From positions 1 through 64,000 of IMG/VR virus record IMGVR_UViG_3300034092_001898: 64,000 bases of DNA, one strand, 5' to 3'. The translations under genes were made by a program, and so were the position numbers. Positions within the stretch are counted from its first letter, which is position 1. Each line of letters starts with the position of its first letter. Under the pieces are notes generated by a model. It made no database searches and was not told the DNA's origin. It worked only from the letters and a program-made list of their open reading frames with translations. Source of the stretch: a virus. Positions 57,026 through 64,000 of the stretch are shown here, piece by piece.

Positions 57026-57414
57026 GCCACTATTTCACGCTACATTTTGCCTCAGAAGAAGACGCCATTCAAGCCGTGGCAGGCTTAAACTTGCTGCCAT
57101 TGGAAATAGTTGATGGCGCTACAACTGAACTGCCAGACTCAATAGTCATCTCTCAAGCCGGAGGGCGCTTGCGTGGAGCGGCTCGTATCATCTCTGGTGT
57201 TGCCATTCCCGGCGAATACAACCCAGAAACTCAAGAGGAAATGAAACCGCCTATTCCTATTCCTGGTACGTTTGTGGATATTGTCCTCAACCGCAACATC
57301 CTCCCATCACAACTCAAGCCCTATCGCGTGCCTTATGGCAGTGCAGGACACGTTTGGGCTAATAGCACGATGGAGGAAGGGGCATGCCCCCCCCTCTTGC
57401 CTCGGCTAACATAA
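57022..57414 (+). CDS. hypothetical tail-region protein, 130 aa
   Basis: HYFTLHFASEEDAIQAVAGL and VPYGSAGHVWAN. It shares the layout (YxFxxExxA at start, PYRV-P near end) with the gene at 57949; the two are probably distant paralogues. Role unknown. Confidence 0.5.
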   Translation: MSHYFTLHFASEEDAIQAVAGLNLLPLEIVDGATTELPDSIVISQAGGRLRGAARIISGVAIPGEYNPETQEEMKPPIPIPGTFVDIVLNRNILPSQLKPYRVPYGSAGHVWANSTMEEGACPPLLPRLT

Positions 57415-57433
57415 ACAAAACAGGACTTGCATC

Positions 57434-57949
57434 ATGCTTCGCATTAGGAACGGGGAACAACTGGAGCGTCAGTTAATGACCAGCGATGGTCAAGAGGCGA
57501 GAATCGCTTTTAGTCGCCCTGGCACTACTTTCACTTATTCTGGCAACGTTGTTGTTGGCTCTACGGCATCTGGCGTATTTGAAGTGGTGACGAGCGGCGA
57601 AGCGAACATGAGCTTGTTCGTGACCAATGCTCGCGTAAAAATGGTCCGTAGCGGTGTGCCATCGGGGTATTCGGCAATGCGACTGCATTGGTTCAATGCT
57701 GCACCATCAGGTATTAACGATGGATCGGCGCTAGTAGTTAGCAGTGGCGATAGTGAAAAGTACAAAGGCTACAGCGACCTCATTGGTGTAGTAGATTTGG
57801 GGCAAACGATTGTATCTCAAGGCGCTTTGCTGAATAAGCAGATCTTGCTCAACAGTCCTTCGGTGTGGCTGGCCCTCACTCCTGGCACGGTGTTTGCTGC
57901 AGCCTCTGGTACGCCTTATCAAGTGGAACTTGACTACTTTATAGTTTGA
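57434..57949 (+). CDS. minor structural protein, 171 aa
   Basis: Beta-rich, with TFTYSGNVVVGSTASGVFEVV and VKMVRSGVPSGYSAMRLHWF. Style similar to phage adhesion or decoration proteins. No firm family. Confidence 0.5.
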   Translation: MLRIRNGEQLERQLMTSDGQEARIAFSRPGTTFTYSGNVVVGSTASGVFEVVTSGEANMSLFVTNARVKMVRSGVPSGYSAMRLHWFNAAPSGINDGSALVVSSGDSEKYKGYSDLIGVVDLGQTIVSQGALLNKQILLNSPSVWLALTPGTVFAAASGTPYQVELDYFIV

Positions 57950-58227
57950 TGGAAGATCAATACTGGCGGTTTGCTACTGAGTCGGAAGCCATTGGCGCTT
58001 TAATGCAAGCCAGGATTATTGCTAGCGGCTCTACTGCCGCCACGGTTGGCGTCTTGGATTTTGTGGGGACGATTGCTTATGGCGGAAAGTTTGACTACGA
58101 AGCTCGACGTTTGACTTCCCCTCCATTGGCCTTTTCTGGCTATCACGTTAATTATCGTGGGCCAGTCGTAGCAGGTCTCGCTAAGTATCGCGTGTTTCCC
58201 TCTGCTCCATCGCGGAAGTTTGCATAA
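57949..58227 (+). CDS. phage tail-region protein, 92 aa
   Basis: ATG 57949 overlaps the upstream stop. QYWRFATESEAIGAL, FSGYHVNYRGPVVAGLAKYRVFPSAP matches a short conserved phage family (YHVN ... PY/KYRVxPxxPxRxFA). Shares one base with the next gene. Confidence 0.55.
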   Translation: MEDQYWRFATESEAIGALMQARIIASGSTAATVGVLDFVGTIAYGGKFDYEARRLTSPPLAFSGYHVNYRGPVVAGLAKYRVFPSAPSRKFA

Positions 58228-58565
58228 TGGAACCAGCCTGCTTTCCAATTACCATCACTCAAGGCGCCACTTTTGATTTGGAAGTGGCGTGGCAAGATTC
58301 CAATGAAATTGGCATCAACATGTCAGGCTGGACGCTAAAAGCTGATCTTTACAATCGCCTTGGCACGCAAAAGCTCGCCTCCTTTGTTTTGCCATGGTCC
58401 AATCAGGCCAGTGGTATTTTTAGGCTCACCATGGCAGCCAGCACTACAAGTGGCATTACTGAAAACGGCCAATACGATGTTTTTGCCACTGATCCATCTG
58501 GGCGAGTGTATTGTCCCCTGGAGGGCTCTGCCCATCTCAATCCCAGCCTTTCGTTTCGGCCATGA
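58227..58565 (+). CDS. BppU-like N-terminal domain protein, 112 aa
   Basis: FPITITQGATFDLEVAWQDSNEIGINMSGWTLKADLY: the same domain as the start of the gene at 46080, as an independent protein. Possibly a baseplate adaptor for fibres. Confidence 0.6.
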   Translation: MEPACFPITITQGATFDLEVAWQDSNEIGINMSGWTLKADLYNRLGTQKLASFVLPWSNQASGIFRLTMAASTTSGITENGQYDVFATDPSGRVYCPLEGSAHLNPSLSFRP

Positions 58566-59077
58566 CCATCATTGCTAACGTTACAAACAACAGCGTAGTA
58601 TTGCGGGAGCCAGGGCCTGCTGGCGCTCAAGGGATACCGGGATCCAGCGTTAGGTATCAAGCGCAAATTATTCACCTTCCCATTGTTACAATTTCCGGCA
58701 TAGTGCAAAACGTTTATAGCCCAGTGGCTATGAGTGGTACGTTTGACTCAGGGGTGGCCAGTGGTATTGTTGTAGGATCAGGCTTTAGCTTGCGCAATAA
58801 CACTAACGCCACACTCATTTTCAATGCTAGTGCAGTAGCGGAAGCCACTGCTAACAACAACGAAAACCTAGGCTTGCGCCTCACTAAGAATGGTGTCACC
58901 ATTGCCAATAGTGAAACCAGTGCTCACGTTAGCAATTCGAGTGCTGCGTCTTTGCTGATTGTCCCATCCTTTTACTTGGAGCTTGCCCATGGCGATGAAG
59001 TAGGATTGGCCGTGACCAATTTTTCGGCTAACGTCAATATCAGCCTGCAGCGAACACGGCTAACCCTTAGCGTTTAA
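58562..59077 (+). CDS. short fibre with collagen-like turn, 171 aa
   Basis: ATGA overlap. Residues ~17-28, EPGPAGAQGIPG, form a minimal collagen-type segment, followed by a beta-rich C1q/TNF-like domain (FNASAVAEATANNNENLGLRL). Probably a trimeric tip fibre. Its stop overlaps that of the convergent endolysin by 4 bases. Confidence 0.6.
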   Translation: MTIIANVTNNSVVLREPGPAGAQGIPGSSVRYQAQIIHLPIVTISGIVQNVYSPVAMSGTFDSGVASGIVVGSGFSLRNNTNATLIFNASAVAEATANNNENLGLRLTKNGVTIANSETSAHVSNSSAASLLIVPSFYLELAHGDEVGLAVTNFSANVNISLQRTRLTLSV

Positions 59078-60171
59078 TAGTCCCAGCGCACGCGAGGACG
59101 ACCGGGCCTAATGCCAAGGTGGACAAAGCCTTTCGGCGCACCATAGCCCAGGCTGTAAGGCCAGTTGCTATCGCACCAATCTTGCACAGCGTAAATACTC
59201 TTGCCAGTCACGAGGAAGTCCACGGCGCCAGTATCCGGGGCATCGTATAGATGTTCAGACTGGCTGGCTCCTCCGACGGCACGATTGATGGCCAGAGGGC
59301 GATAACCTGATGTGATCTCGATGGGCGCACCAAACTCAGCCCGCACTTTCTCTAAGAACTCAGCAATCAATCGCGCTGTGGCACATTGATGACTGGCCAC
59401 GAACCGTCTTGCTTCCTGATACAATGCAAACTCGCCATAGGTGACATGAGGCGTGATTTGCATGGTGAAGGGGCTGGACGGCACAAAGGCTGCAGGAGCC
59501 GCTTGGGGCGGGGCTGGAGGCTTGGGCAGCCCCTGACTCCATAGATCTCCCTCTGCTGCCCTACGACGCCTCAGGCCAGCCTCTGTGGACGTACCCGGAT
59601 TCACATAAAGAGCCATTGCCGCTGGCACTTTGTCCCACGCAAAATCAGCAAGTCGTTTTGTGATCGTCTCAAATCCAACGAGCCCATAGAAGTTCCAGCC
59701 AACGTTATAGGCAAAACTCATTAAGGCTCCCTTTTGACCATCGTTCATTTTGTCCCAACCTGGAATGGTGCGCTTCAAGGTGGGCAGTACAAAGTTCTCT
59801 AGGGTATTGCTCAGCATGGCATCGGCTACGTTTTGCGTGATGCGGTCGCCTTTCTTGACTGGAGCACCATCGAAATGCTTTGTGTTGCCCCAGCCAATCG
59901 TCCACACCCCCACCCCATCGTCGTAAGCCTCAAGCTCACAACCCTCAAACTCCTGCACTAGCGCCAGCCCTTTAGCCGGGATAGTGGAGGGAGAAGGGTT
60001 GGGGGCTGTTTGCTTGCCAGCACTAGACCATGTGGCAAACCATGGCTGGCTCCTATCCATTGGATTAGGGGCGCCTTTAGCCAGCGCTTCATCAAGCTCT
60101 ACAAGGGCTGCATCCTGAAGAGGCAGCCCCTTGTAGAACCGGACAATATCACGCACCAATACCCGAGACAT
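59074..60171 (-). CDS. two-domain endolysin: GH24 lysozyme plus M15-like peptidase
   Basis: Residues ~65-215: T4-type lysozyme, FEGCELEAYDDGVGVWTIGWG with the E-D-T triad E76, D85 and T91. Residues ~240-365: PSSPFTMQITPHVTYGEF, ITSGYRPLAINRAVGGASQSEHLYD, AVDF and GFVHLGIR, a peptidase M15-type zinc fold (His and Asp ligands). It would cut both glycan and peptide of the wall. No signal peptide seen, so a holin is needed; two small membrane proteins lie upstream. Confidence 0.88.
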   Translation of the reverse strand: MSRVLVRDIVRFYKGLPLQDAALVELDEALAKGAPNPMDRSQPWFATWSSAGKQTAPNPSPSTIPAKGLALVQEFEGCELEAYDDGVGVWTIGWGNTKHFDGAPVKKGDRITQNVADAMLSNTLENFVLPTLKRTIPGWDKMNDGQKGALMSFAYNVGWNFYGLVGFETITKRLADFAWDKVPAAMALYVNPGTSTEAGLRRRRAAEGDLWSQGLPKPPAPPQAAPAAFVPSSPFTMQITPHVTYGEFALYQEARRFVASHQCATARLIAEFLEKVRAEFGAPIEITSGYRPLAINRAVGGASQSEHLYDAPDTGAVDFLVTGKSIYAVQDWCDSNWPYSLGYGAPKGFVHLGIRPGRPRVRWDY

Positions 60172-60317
60172 CAGCGACGATACGGGGCGAACAGGGCTTT
60201 GGCAACAGCGATAATCAATTCCACTTGCGAATTGGGCTTGATCGGCAGCATTGCAATGATGGTTTCAATGGCGCCAACAATTACGGCACCAATGGCCATG
60301 TATTCAAGGGCAGTCAT
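60171..60317 (-). CDS. 48-aa membrane protein, holin candidate
   Basis: ATG at 60317; its TGA overlaps the endolysin ATG (TGATG). One hydrophobic helix (MAIGAVIVGAIETIIAML) and a basic end (APYRR). Size and coupling to endolysin suggest a holin or antiholin. Confidence 0.5.
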   Translation of the reverse strand: MTALEYMAIGAVIVGAIETIIAMLPIKPNSQVELIIAVAKALFAPYRR

Positions 60318-60341
60318 TAGAAAGACGCAACTACCAATAGC

Positions 60342-60593
60342 TTAGCGCTTAATCTCCAAGATTCGCACTCGATCTATTAGGTTATCAACGTCAACAGAAT
60401 CAGCCTTGCCATCCACCTTGCCAGTTAAGGCGTCTACGAGCTTCGTGATTGTTTCGATTTGAGTGTTAATCCTGACTTGCTGTTGTCCCACAGCAATTAA
60501 AGTGCCGCCACTAGCCAGCAAAATGGCTGCTGTGACAGTGCTTGTCAAGGAGCTTAGCCATTCCTGCCATGACTTGTCGGTAGGGTCTGCCAT
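60342..60593 (-). CDS. membrane protein with coiled coil, lysis-associated
   Basis: 83 aa: a cytosolic N-terminus, one transmembrane segment (TVTAAILLASGGTLIAVG, ~20-37) and a coiled coil (INTQIETITKLVDALTGKVDG). Resembles phage holin or i-spanin-like proteins. First gene of the minus-strand lysis unit. Confidence 0.55.
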   Translation of the reverse strand: MADPTDKSWQEWLSSLTSTVTAAILLASGGTLIAVGQQQVRINTQIETITKLVDALTGKVDGKADSVDVDNLIDRVRILEIKR

Positions 60594-60673
60594 TGCCGCA
60601 TTTCCATTCCTCCATTCTATCTGAAAGTTGCCCTTTAACTTTGTTGTAGGCTAAGGGCAGTGGCGAGGATTCA

Positions 60674-61123
60674 ATGGAAGTGGCCTACCACCCTGACGAT
60701 TTGCTCAACAACTTGATTGAACTTCGTCCAGGTGATGCCCGTAAGCGATTCCGCAAAGCTATTTTTGACGACTATCCTTTGCGTGGTCCGTTGGGCCATT
60801 GCTGTTGCGCTTATTGCGGCAAGTGGAATGAAAAGCTAACGCTAGATCACGTCATTCCCAAAAGCAAAGGCGGTCCTCATTATTCTCGCTATAACCTTGT
60901 GCCTGCCTGTAATCGCTGCAATGTCATCAAGGCTAGTGATGATGTTTTGGAGTTTTGGCGCCCTCAGGAATGGTGGTCGGCTGAAAGGGAAGCCGTTTTG
61001 TTTCGATGGGTGATGGTTAATTCGTGGATGGCCGGACGGCTGGCGGAGGCAGATGATCTGCCTCCAGCGCAGCCACTAATCATTCCATTCCCTGTTCCGC
61101 CATTTGATCAATTAAGCGATTGA
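60674..61123 (+). CDS. HNH endonuclease
   Basis: 149 aa. CCCAYCGKWNEKLTLDHV followed by IPKSKGG, then NLVPACNRCNVIK: a classical zinc-supported HNH (two CxxC pairs and DH). Frequent in cyanobacteria and their phages as a mobile or packaging-associ­ated nuclease. On the + strand between minus-strand genes; its end overlaps the convergent DUF3310-like gene by 44 bases. Confidence 0.85.
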   Translation: MEVAYHPDDLLNNLIELRPGDARKRFRKAIFDDYPLRGPLGHCCCAYCGKWNEKLTLDHVIPKSKGGPHYSRYNLVPACNRCNVIKASDDVLEFWRPQEWWSAEREAVLFRWVMVNSWMAGRLAEADDLPPAQPLIIPFPVPPFDQLSD

Positions 61124-61316
61124 GATACCAACGCGCTTTTTCTGCATCTTGCCTTGGCTTGCCTTTATACCAAAGCCTTAGAAGGTACTTCAGGACTTGG
61201 CCGTGGAGGAAAGCCAGGTTGGCCAAGGGGGCGACTTTGATTGCATCTTCGATTGTGATAATTGCCTCTTGAGAGCCTTGCTTGTAGTGACTGGGATGAT
61301 TAACGGGATCGCTCAT
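61080..61316 (-). CDS. DUF3310-like nucleotide-kinase-type protein
   Basis: ATG 61316. NHPSHYKQG at the start, IEDAIK, FLHGQVLKYLLRL and DAEKARWYLNRLID are the DUF3310 pattern (known in T7 gp1.7-like contexts). 78 aa, four bases after thyX; probably linked to nucleotide metabolism. Confidence 0.75.
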   Translation of the reverse strand: MSDPVNHPSHYKQGSQEAIITIEDAIKVAPLANLAFLHGQVLKYLLRLWYKGKPRQDAEKARWYLNRLIDQMAEQGME

Positions 61317-61320
61317 GGAA

Positions 61321-62034
61321 TCAGACGTTGATGGGGCTGTTGGCCACAAGGGCAAAAACGTGGGGGAACCGAGACGCGGCAAGTTCTGTGAGGGCTTTGG
61401 CATACTGTTGAATTTCGTACTGAGCACCATCTTCTTGACGTAGGGCAATGAAATGCAGCAGTGCTTGCAGGGAGCAAGTCCAAGTGAAACTTGTGTAGAG
61501 ACATGCTGGCAGTACAGCGCGAGCCTGTTCTTTTGCTACCCCCATTTCAATGAGATTAACGTAGCTTTCAACAGCAATACCAACGGCACGACTATAAAGA
61601 GCACTCGCTTTGTGTTGCGCGTCGATTTCACCATTGCTTGCCTGCTTATTGTTTGTGGATTGAGCGCGAAACACCAATGGTGCATAGTATTCGTTGTCCT
61701 TTGCTTGACAGTAGCGAAAGCTTTTTTCGTTCCAGCCAAGTTGATCATCAACATAAGTGCAGGCAACAACGTGCTTCCACCATTGACGGGCAATGAATAG
61801 TGGTGCCTTAACATGAAAGCGCAAAACACTTCCTCGCAACGGGGAAGTGTGGTTATTGGTTAGAAGGAATGAAAGAAGCCCCTGCTCCTTTTCCCCAAAG
61901 TGTTGCGAATGGCGATCATAGCTTTGCTTGGCATCATTCACAATCGCCAAGTCGTCGCCCATTGCGTCTAGCAATTCCACTTTGCCAATGCCGTCCCCTA
62001 GCGGGAACCGCTGATCTCCCCTTTCACTAGCCAT
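61321..62034 (-). CDS. thyX: flavin-dependent thymidylate synthase
   Basis: Makes dTMP from dUMP. VELLDAMGDDLAIVNDAKQS and LLTNNHTSPLRGSVLRFHVKAPLFIARQWWKH are ThyX hallmarks. The signature RHRxxSxNExSxRY is split: KH at 87-88, an insertion of about seven residues, then NEKSFRY (102-108). 237 aa, normal. Complements NrdA/B and the Dcd-like enzyme. Its start lies inside the upstream gene by 37 bases. Confidence 0.88.
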   Translation of the reverse strand: MASERGDQRFPLGDGIGKVELLDAMGDDLAIVNDAKQSYDRHSQHFGEKEQGLLSFLLTNNHTSPLRGSVLRFHVKAPLFIARQWWKHVVACTYVDDQLGWNEKSFRYCQAKDNEYYAPLVFRAQSTNNKQASNGEIDAQHKASALYSRAVGIAVESYVNLIEMGVAKEQARAVLPACLYTSFTWTCSLQALLHFIALRQEDGAQYEIQQYAKALTELAASRFPHVFALVANSPINV

Positions 62035-62369
62035 AAAGGCCGAATGCGTTGCAATGGCACGATAGCACTAATCCGCACTCCATTGCTCCATCTGACCGTG
62101 GCACAACGCCTATTCCCGTGTTTCTCCAGCCCTTCTAGCGTGCCTTCAATGGCAGTGGCCATCCATCCTGCGGCAGTCCACTTCACCATCACTACAGCCT
62201 CTCCTGGCGTCCACTGGTAGCCCTTGGGTGATGGCGGGAGGTAGTGGCGGCGGGCAATCCACCCATCCGGTTTCGGTCCCCCCGCATTATCCACATGCTC
62301 AATTCTGTAGCAATAATGTGCCCTTCTGTCTAGCCTAGTCGTGTAGACCAAGCGTTTCTCAATCGTCAT
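61998..62369 (-). CDS. hypothetical protein, 123 aa
   Basis: ATG at 62369. Basic protein with beta-type segments (GYQWTPGEAVVMVKWTAAGW, RCATVRWSNGVRISAIVPLQRIRP), possibly an SH3-like fold. Start codon overlaps that of the divergent gene at 62368 within CATG. Confidence 0.5.
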   Translation of the reverse strand: MTIEKRLVYTTRLDRRAHYCYRIEHVDNAGGPKPDGWIARRHYLPPSPKGYQWTPGEAVVMVKWTAAGWMATAIEGTLEGLEKHGNRRCATVRWSNGVRISAIVPLQRIRPLWLVKGEISGSR

Positions 62370-62721
62370 GGCCTTTACGTTTCCCGTTGTGGCTAGTTAC
62401 AATGGCCGCAAGCTTCTAATTACCATGGGTCCTTTTGATCACACCGTCGAACGCGAGTTTTCCTTGGCCGCAGCCAAGACCGCAGTGGATAATTGCACTG
62501 ACTTTAACGGCTTGAAGCAAAAAACCAAGGATCTCGTTGATGCCTATGGCGCTTTGCAAACTGCTTTTCAAGGGCTGATGCTTGAAAACATCAGGTTTCG
62601 CCAGACGATTGAATCACAGGCTGCTGATCTAGCGGCGGCAGATGCTCTACTCCAGGAATGTGCTTCCCGGAACGGCTCAGGATGGTGGCGGCAATTAGCT
62701 CGTACCATCTTCGCTCGCTAA
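62368..62721 (+). CDS. hypothetical coiled-coil protein, 117 aa
   Basis: FPVVASYNGRKLLITMGPFDHTVE then a helical, coiled tail (KTKDLVDAYGALQTAFQ, QAADLAAADALLQE). Its last 131 bases are antisense to the nuclease-like gene. No family recognised. Confidence 0.45.
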   Translation: MAFTFPVVASYNGRKLLITMGPFDHTVEREFSLAAAKTAVDNCTDFNGLKQKTKDLVDAYGALQTAFQGLMLENIRFRQTIESQAADLAAADALLQECASRNGSGWWRQLARTIFAR

Positions 62722-63067
62722 CCATTCGTGGCGTAACCAAAAAGATTACCCATCCATCAGCAGATGCCAAGTTGTACTTAGTGGCATCACGCTCATAGCC
62801 CATTCCCTGTACGTGGCGGCCTCCCGTGTAGATGCCGCCTTGGATTTCAATTCCAACTTTGCTTTCTTCGTGGGCAAAGTCCAGGCGATAGCGACGGCTG
62901 CGTTTACTTTTCCTTAATCTTTGCGCATAGTCATCCTCCCATGTTGGAATGTCGTCAAACTCGCTCAGTAGAGGAATGTTAGGAAAGTTGTAAGTCCATG
63001 CGCCCCAAAACTTTCGCTCTAAAGAACTTGCCTTGCTAGGTAGTGTCGGAGAGTTTTGCCTGGGCAC
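62591..63067 (-). CDS. PD-(D/E)XK nuclease-like protein, ~158 aa
   Basis: GTG 63067 is my choice; a TTG at 63100 would place the start in the terminator arm. Core: RRYRLDFAHEESKVGIEIQG then GGIYTGGRHVQGMGYERDATKYN, and GWVIFLVTPRMV, the RxDFA...xxIEIQGG-x-GRHxxGxGxxxDxxK pattern of phage endonucleases of the DUF559/resolvase type. Confidence 0.65.
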   Translation of the reverse strand: MPRQNSPTLPSKASSLERKFWGAWTYNFPNIPLLSEFDDIPTWEDDYAQRLRKSKRSRRYRLDFAHEESKVGIEIQGGIYTGGRHVQGMGYERDATKYNLASADGWVIFLVTPRMVSERRWYELIAATILSRSGKHIPGVEHLPPLDQQPVIQSSGET

Positions 63068-63098
63068 GGGCTGCAAATAACTTCTTGATAGTCTAAAC

Positions 63099-63120
63099 AA
63101 AAAGAGGGCCAGAGGCCCTC
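63099..63120 (-). terminator. Rho-independent terminator (minus strand)
   Basis: Read on the minus strand GAGGGCC-tct-GGCCCTC then TTTTT, 15 bases after the stop of the Dcd-like gene. Confidence 0.8.
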
Positions 63121-63135
63121 AGTCATCACTTGCCT

Positions 63136-63717
63136 TCAGACCGTGGCTACCATCAGCGACTTTGCGCCCTGATACTGCCCCTCATACGGCTTTGCCACTT
63201 CTCCGCAATCGGCCATTACGATCTGGGCAATGCCTTCATTGGCCCAAATCCGGGCAAACATTGGCGTGGGGTTGACAATCGAAATCGTCAAGTGGCCACA
63301 CCATCCCGGCTCGATGGGCGTGATATTGGCAATGATGCCAAGGCGGGCATAGGTGGACTTGCCGAAACCAAACGCCATGACGTGTGCGGGCATGGTAAAT
63401 AGTTCCACAGAAGCCCCCAAAGCCGAACAATGGGGAGGCAGCCAGAAAAAGCTCCCTTCATCGGTGGTTTGCAGTTCTGCCGTGACTGGCTCAATCATGT
63501 GCCCAAGTTTGGGGCACAAAAACACCGGATAATCCTCCGGGGGCGTAAAGACAAGAAACCGCTCAGGGGACAACGTGATGTCATAGCCCGCTTGGCTCAG
63601 GCCAAAAGATACTGCCTTTTGCCCATTGTCATTCGTGCGCCGCTTCTCTCCATGGAAAGGAAAAAACACATCCTTGTCGTCCTGCAAGGCTTGCAGGGCT
63701 TTGTCGTTGTAGATCAT
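63136..63717 (-). CDS. dCTP deaminase / dUTPase-fold protein, catalytic Glu replaced
   Basis: 193 aa. SFGLSQAGYDITLS, GKSTYARLGIIANITPIEPGWCGHLTISIVNPTP and IWANEGIAQIVM are the Dcd/Dut family blocks. In Dcd the segment after PGW carries an essential Glu (xVLEFxN); here it reads TISIVN, so the Glu position is Ser. The Asp of dUTPases (GVID) is Glu here. It may act only on dUTP, have a changed reaction, or be regulatory. Gene is in the thymidylate-supply group. Confidence 0.75.
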   Translation of the reverse strand: MIYNDKALQALQDDKDVFFPFHGEKRRTNDNGQKAVSFGLSQAGYDITLSPERFLVFTPPEDYPVFLCPKLGHMIEPVTAELQTTDEGSFFWLPPHCSALGASVELFTMPAHVMAFGFGKSTYARLGIIANITPIEPGWCGHLTISIVNPTPMFARIWANEGIAQIVMADCGEVAKPYEGQYQGAKSLMVATV

Positions 63718-63726
63718 GGTGAAGAA

Positions 63727-63999
63727 TTAAAGACTTTGGACTTTGTGCTTAAACTCAACCCATTCGGGCTCATGCCAGCAGTGGCTGCCTTTGCGCATTT
63801 CGTCGTCCATTACATAGTCTTTGGCTTCCTGCAAGGACGAAAACCAGCGAACGCCATTCTCAAGGCTGTTGATCAATTCATCAATTTCGGCGTAAGTTCC
63901 GCAAGCCTGCAGAGCATCGCAAACACAGCATGATCCAAAGCTGAAAACTAAAAAGCCAAAGCCTTTAGCGTCGTCTTGAAGGATTGCAACTGTGTCGCC
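63727..63999 (-). CDS. hypothetical protein, C-terminal part
   Basis: A frame enters from the right window edge and ends at TAA 63727-63729; about 90 residues are visible: LVFSFGSCCVCDALQAC, SLQEAKDYVMDDE and HCWHEPEWVEFK. The FxxGSCxxCDxxxAC pattern occurs in unknown phage proteins. Ten bases upstream of the Dcd-like start. Confidence 0.6.
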   Translation of the reverse strand, partial: GDTVAILQDDAKGFGFLVFSFGSCCVCDALQACGTYAEIDELINSLENGVRWFSSLQEAKDYVMDDEMRKGSHCWHEPEWVEFKHKVQSL

Positions 64000-64000
64000 T

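Noticed and set aside
63430-63933. 167-codon + frame at the right end
   Set aside because: Antisense to the Dcd-like gene and the edge gene, both with better coding evidence.

Overview
The window is a 64 kb stretch of a long-tailed (siphovirus-type) tailed phage or prophage. I infer a cyanobacterial host, most likely a freshwater Synechococcus/Cyanobium-like picocyanobacterium. Reasons: a short class I ribonucleotide reductase pair of the kind known from cyanophages; tail structural proteins with an FRYQPGR / WYGAxGA signature that I recall from cyanophages; ThyX; tRNA genes without encoded CCA; and many leaders that lack a Shine-Dalgarno and are pyrimidine tracts instead. No photosystem gene, integrase or DNA polymerase lies in the window, so lifestyle and the replication module cannot be judged.

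Layout. 1-12.6 kb (+): a train of small, mostly unknown genes, typically overlapping by ATGA. They include four zinc-ribbon-like proteins, three CCLGVLCD paralogues, an orphan HicA-like protein, an alanine-repeat protein and families common in phages but of unknown role. Between them lie degenerate tandem repeats (3.0-3.3 and 6.3 kb), three tandem Fur-box-like palindromes (6.38-6.47 kb) and a gene-free block (9.12-9.87 kb) packed with hairpins. 12.7-17.5 kb (+): NrdA, NrdB, a second alanine-repeat protein, a degenerate tRNA-like element and a metallophosphoesterase whose end overlaps an antisense tRNA. 17.6-20.0 kb (-): two small genes, terminase large subunit and a nuclease-like protein. 20.0-59.1 kb (+): the structural module in the usual order: portal, MuF-like head protein, [glycosyltransferase, sugar transferase, methyltransferase and HAD cassette; reverse-strand homing endonuclease], a frameshift-linked small pair, [reverse-strand XRE regulator], DUF2213 protease-scaffold, cement, DUF2184 capsid, connectors, tail tube, tail chaperones with a -1 frameshift, a 1981-aa tape measure, lambda-like L, K, I-J and M tip proteins, then a long series of fibre and adhesin genes. 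59.1-64.0 kb (mostly -): endolysin with two small membrane proteins, DUF3310-like, ThyX, nuclease and dCTP-deaminase/dUTPase-like genes, with an HNH gene and an unknown gene on the + strand.

How it works together. The head, connector, tail and lysis genes form a complete virion programme. NrdA/B, ThyX and the Dcd-like protein supply dNTPs. The sugar cassette between head genes suggests modification of virion or host surface glycans. Regulation appears to rest on Rho-independent terminators, a possible attenuator at 9.13-9.20 kb, and translational recoding. The identical heptamer C_CCA_AAG occurs at two gene junctions where the -1 frame opens into a downstream coding region that has no start codon of its own.

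The strongest candidates for something new are the structured RNA at 9.1-9.87 kb, with three copies of one stem-loop module, and the second C_CCA_AAG frameshift at 27.5 kb. The reductase with no tyrosine at the radical position and the short-variable-arm tRNA with anticodon UAA are next.
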